From NCBI RefSeq assembly GCF_029211225.1, contig NZ_JARGEM010000007.1, positions 62,001-126,000 on the forward strand: 64,000 bases of DNA, read 5' to 3'. This document shows positions 61,280-64,000 of the stretch, one piece after another. The position numbers and the translations under genes were made by a program. The stretch comes from Antiquaquibacter metalliresistens (GTDB taxonomy: Bacteria > Actinomycetota > Actinomycetes > Actinomycetales > Microbacteriaceae). Under the pieces are notes generated by a model. The model had not been told where the DNA came from. It ran no database searches and was given only the letters and a program-made list of their open reading frames with translations. Position 1 is the first letter of the stretch, and every line of letters begins with the position of its first letter.

Positions 61280-62866
61280 GTGTCGTCCGGACTCTCGGTC
61301 GTCGGCCCCGGAGCGCACGCGCGCCTGATCGCCCGCACCGATGTGCGGCTGCGCAAGGGACGGTTCGAGCTCGTCAACGACCGCCTGGGCTTCCGCGACG
61401 CCATGCTCGAGGATCTCGTCGCGGTGCACGATGCGCTGGATGCCGCGGCCATCGACCACCTGCTCGTGCGCCGGGACGACGACCGCGCCACCATCGCGAT
61501 CGATCACGCCAGACTGCCCGAGGTGGAGCGGGTGCTGGCGGAGGCCTTCGTCGCCGAGCCGTTCTACTCCCGTGCGCGGGGGGAATCCGCGGTGCTCATC
61601 GCCGAGGGCGCCCTCGCTCGCTCCCGGGATCCGCGCGTACTGCGGCTGTTCCGGCCCCGCGCCTCGGCCGCGGGCAAGCTGCGCTTCGGTGCGGATGCCG
61701 GCGTGCGGGTGGAGCTGTGGAAGTTCGGCCCCGAGGAGATCGTGGCGCCGACCGAGAACGCGCTCATGCGCCGTCGGCTGCCGCGCGCCGAGGCGATCGA
61801 GACCACCGTGCAGGCGCACGAGCGCACCTGGACGACGCTCGCCGGGATGTTCGAGCCGCTCGCCAGCGACGTCGATTTCGACATCGACATGGTCTTCTCC
61901 TGGGTCGATGGCACCGACTCCGAGTTCCAGCGCGCCCGTGCCCAGCGACTGGCCGCCTACGTCGTGGGCGAGGGCGACGACTCGGAGGCCCGCTTCCGGC
62001 AGATCGACGAGCTCAAGTACGCGCTGCGCAGCGTCGCGACCTTCGCACCGTGGGTGCGTCGCATCTTCATCGTCACCGACTCGCCGCGTCCGGCCTGGCT
62101 CGACGAGCATCCGCGGGTCACCATCGTGCGCAGCGAGGAGTTCTTCGCCGACCCGAGCGTGCTGCCGACGCACAATTCGCACGCCGTGGAGAGCCAGTTG
62201 CACCGCATCGAGGGCCTCAGCGAGCACTTCCTGTACTCCAACGACGACATGTTCTTCGGTCGCCCGGTGCGCCCCGAGATGTTCTTCTCCCCGGGCGGCA
62301 TCACCAAGTTCATCGAGGCGACCACCCGCATCGGCCTCGGCGATGCGAACCCGGCCCGCAGTGGATTCGAGAACGCCGCGCGGGTCAACCGGGCCCTGCT
62401 GCGCGAGCGCTTCGGGCGCGTCACCACGCGTCATCTCGAGCACGCCGCCACTCCGTTGCGCCGCAGCGTGATGGCAGAGCTCGAGGCGGCCTTCCCGGAG
62501 GACTTCGCCCGCACGGCCGCGAGCGTCTTCCGCTCGGCGACCGACATCTCCGTCACCAACTCGCTGTACCACTACTACGCCCTCATGACGGGGCGGGCGG
62601 TGCAGCAGACGGCGGCCCGGGTGCGCTACATCGAGACGACGCTCGCGCGGGCGCCGGGGGAGATGGACCGGCTGCTGCGCGATCGCGACGCCGACTTCTT
62701 CTGTCTCAACGACGGCAGTCTTCCCGAGATCTCGGTGAAGCGTCGCACCCGCTCGGTGCAGCGCTTCCTCGAACGGTACTTCCCGATCCCGGCCCCGTGG
62801 GAGGCGATCACACCGGAAGCGGGATCGGCATCGTCATCGGCGGCTCGGGGGCGACCGGCTGGTTGA
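61280..62866 (+). CDS. Stealth-family sugar-phosphate transferase
   Basis: 528 residues. Stealth conserved regions are clear: CR1 [17 protein letters not shown]2 [20 protein letters not shown] with [13 protein letters not shown], and CR3 with [14 protein letters not shown] and [12 protein letters not shown]. These enzymes transfer hexose-1-phosphate from UDP-sugars to build phosphodiester-linked capsule or wall polysaccharides. The N-terminal ~190 residues are a separate variable domain. The GTG directly follows the helicase stop, so translation is coupled. The 3' end overlaps the convergent phosphodiesterase gene by 59 bp. Confidence 0.92.
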   Translation: MSSGLSVVGPGAHARLIARTDVRLRKGRFELVNDRLGFRDAMLEDLVAVHDALDAAAIDHLLVRRDDDRATIAIDHARLPEVERVLAEAFVAEPFYSRARGESAVLIAEGALARSRDPRVLRLFRPRASAAGKLRFGADAGVRVELWKFGPEEIVAPTENALMRRRLPRAEAIETTVQAHERTWTTLAGMFEPLASDVDFDIDMVFSWVDGTDSEFQRARAQRLAAYVVGEGDDSEARFRQIDELKYALRSVATFAPWVRRIFIVTDSPRPAWLDEHPRVTIVRSEEFFADPSVLPTHNSHAVESQLHRIEGLSEHFLYSNDDMFFGRPVRPEMFFSPGGITKFIEATTRIGLGDANPARSGFENAARVNRALLRERFGRVTTRHLEHAATPLRRSVMAELEAAFPEDFARTAASVFRSATDISVTNSLYHYYALMTGRAVQQTAARVRYIETTLARAPGEMDRLLRDRDADFFCLNDGSLPEISVKRRTRSVQRFLERYFPIPAPWEAITPEAGSASSSAARGRPAG

Positions 62867-63746
62867 CCCGCTCCGGGATGCGCACGCCCGAGTCCGCGAG
62901 CCTGCGGCGCGTCTCCGCGGCATCCACCCAGTCCAGCGCGGCGTACTGGCCGACCGGCACCACGGAGTGCAACACGGTGGTGGGGTAGACGTGCACGAGG
63001 TTGAAGGCCCGGGCGCCGTCCCGGCCCCGGGTGCCCCCCAGCGGCACATTGAGGTCTTGGGTGTAGCACGTCGCGCTCGCGACCGAGACCGGGATTCCCG
63101 CGAAGGTGCCGGTGGAGCTGTAGTGCAGGTGGCCGGCGATGATGCTGCGCACGTCGCTGCCGAACAGCACCTCGGCGAGCCCCGACTGGTCGCGCAGCTC
63201 GACCGACACCGCGAGGTCGAGCACGCTCGGCAACGGCGGGTGGTGCATCGCGAGGATTGTGCCGTGCGGCGCCGGCGTCGCCAGTTCTTCGGCGAGCCAG
63301 TCGAGCTGGGCGCTGGAGATCTCGCCGTGGTGGTGGCCGGGCACCGTGGAGTCGAGGGTGATCACGCGCAGCCCGTTGACGTCGTGCACCCGGTCGATCG
63401 GGCTCATGCTGGGGAACTCGGAGAGCAGTCCGGCGCGGAACGCGGCACGGTTGTCGTGGTTGCCCATCACCCAGATCACCGTCGCGCCGAGTCGCGCCGC
63501 GACCGGTTCGACCATCGCGCGCAACTGGTCATAGGCCTCCGGCTCGCCGCGGTCGGCGAGATCGCCGGTGATGACGATCGCCTCGGGGCGACCCTCGGAT
63601 GCCTCGAGCTCATCGAGCAGCTGCTGCAGGTGCTGCGCGGCGTCGACGGTGTCGTAGAGACGGCGGTGCCGCCCGAGCAGATGGGTGTCGCTCAGGTGGA
63701 GAAGGAAGTGGTCCGGCCTCGGGTACTCGGCCGTGCGAATCGTCAC
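62808..63746 (-). CDS. Calcineurin-like metallophosphoesterase (CpdA/Icc type)
   Basis: 312 residues from GTG 63746. The five metal-binding blocks are intact: [39 protein letters not shown] and IAGHLHYSS. This is the cyclic-nucleotide phosphodiesterase class (CpdA/Icc or Rv0805-like); cAMP hydrolysis is possible but not certain. An earlier ATG at 63785 is rejected because it lies only three bases after the -10 element TACAGT and the extra residues are not conserved-looking. The 3' end overlaps the Stealth gene by 59 bp. Confidence 0.88.
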   Translation of the reverse strand: MTIRTAEYPRPDHFLLHLSDTHLLGRHRRLYDTVDAAQHLQQLLDELEASEGRPEAIVITGDLADRGEPEAYDQLRAMVEPVAARLGATVIWVMGNHDNRAAFRAGLLSEFPSMSPIDRVHDVNGLRVITLDSTVPGHHHGEISSAQLDWLAEELATPAPHGTILAMHHPPLPSVLDLAVSVELRDQSGLAEVLFGSDVRSIIAGHLHYSSTGTFAGIPVSVASATCYTQDLNVPLGGTRGRDGARAFNLVHVYPTTVLHSVVPVGQYAALDWVDAAETRRRLADSGVRIPERVNQPVAPEPPMTMPIPLPV

Positions 63747-63788
63747 GGGGCAGCTTTCGCTCGGAATATATCGGTGCGGACGCATCTC

Positions 63789-63794
63789 ACTGTA
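63789..63794 (-). promoter_or_regulatory. Probable -10 element of the metallophosphoesterase gene
   Basis: TACAGT on the minus strand, giving a leader of about 36 bases before GTG 63746. Confidence 0.45.
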
Positions 63795-63860
63795 GGGAAT
63801 TCCAGCACCCGAAGCTGAACAATCGGCCCGAATGTGTCGGTGTGTTGCGTGAACGGCGGG

Positions 63861-64000
63861 TATCAGGCCAGTGAACGCGCGCTGAGCCGCGCGATCGCGG
63901 CGACCGGTATCCGCACCCACGCGGGGCGGTTGCGAGCCTCGTAGACGGTCTCGTAGAGCGCCTTGTCGAGTTCGAGGGCGTCGACCACGGCGCGGTTCTC
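63861..64000 (-). CDS. Maltokinase, C-terminal end (5' part beyond window)
   Basis: Only about 45 C-terminal residues are inside the window, ending at TGA (63863-63861). They read [20 protein letters not shown] and [19 protein letters not shown], the characteristic end of maltokinase or trehalose synthase/maltokinase fusion proteins, where LDKALYE and EARNRPxW are highly conserved. Maltokinase makes maltose 1-phosphate for the GlgE glucan pathway. Whether it is a stand-alone kinase or a fusion cannot be seen. The 114 bp between it and the phosphoesterase start contain the latter's promoter. Confidence 0.75.

Noticed and set aside
59156-62572. An uninterrupted minus-strand frame of about 1100 codons
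   Set aside because: It is antisense to the helicase and Stealth genes, whose motifs are unmistakable; composition is again that of a shadow frame.

Overview
The window is about 64 kb of high-GC (roughly 70%) chromosome from an actinobacterium, most likely of the family Microbacteriaceae (Microbacterium or a close relative). The reasons are the IspG/Dxr/RseP and NusA-YlxR-IF2-RbfA gene blocks in actinobacterial order, frequent GTG starts, very short intergenic gaps, many promoters of the leaderless type, and products such as maltokinase, Stealth and EccC-like ATPase. I see no rRNA, tRNA, IS element, prophage or CRISPR array. Sixty protein genes are annotated, the two at the edges partial, and no gap exceeds about 205 bp.

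Region 1 (1-9304) is a co-directional cluster of Fn3-repeat protein, MoxR ATPase, DUF58, transglutaminase-fold membrane protein, zinc-ribbon/FHA protein and EccC/FtsK-like ATPase. It looks like an envelope or secretion-type system. The transglutaminase has lost its Cys and His. Region 2 (9274-19829) holds alanine dehydrogenase, a PotDABC-type polyamine importer followed by a class III transaminase, a DEDD exonuclease and an unrecognised protein with a possible nucleotidyltransferase signature. GabT and an OsmC protein follow. Transaminase plus GabT suggests polyamine to GABA to succinate-semialdehyde catabolism.

Region 3 (19894-35999) contains an FKBP lipoprotein, dxr, rseP, ispG and proS. 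Between rseP and ispG lies a ten-gene operon (23459-32987): a complete Liv-type ABC importer, acyl-CoA ligase, TetR regulator, 3-hydroxybutyrate dehydrogenase and two alpha/beta hydrolases. I read this as a candidate uptake and degradation system for esters or oligomers of 3-hydroxy acids, inserted into an otherwise conserved isoprenoid/housekeeping block.

Region 4 (35996-48090) is the translation block nusA-ylxR-infB-rbfA ... truB ... ribF. rimP is absent from its usual place before nusA, where a divergent zinc metallopeptidase gene sits. A long inverted repeat separates infB and rbfA. The 8-oxoguanine repair genes (Fpg-family and mutY), a P-loop kinase, a PanE-like reductase and two small membrane proteins are interspersed. 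Region 5 (48098-64000) carries a ROK kinase, SRPBCC protein, deoC with two aldehyde dehydrogenase genes (the second only half-length), a secreted glycerophosphodiesterase behind a candidate Pho box, an SGNH hydrolase, an M20 peptidase, a DUF2207 protein, a SNF2-type helicase, a Stealth protein, a metallophosphodiesterase and the end of a maltokinase gene.

The clearest genome-scale signal is regulatory: sixteen start codons on both strands lie exactly six bases after a TAnnnT element, the layout expected for leaderless mRNAs. All functions are inferred by reading motifs; no database search was run.
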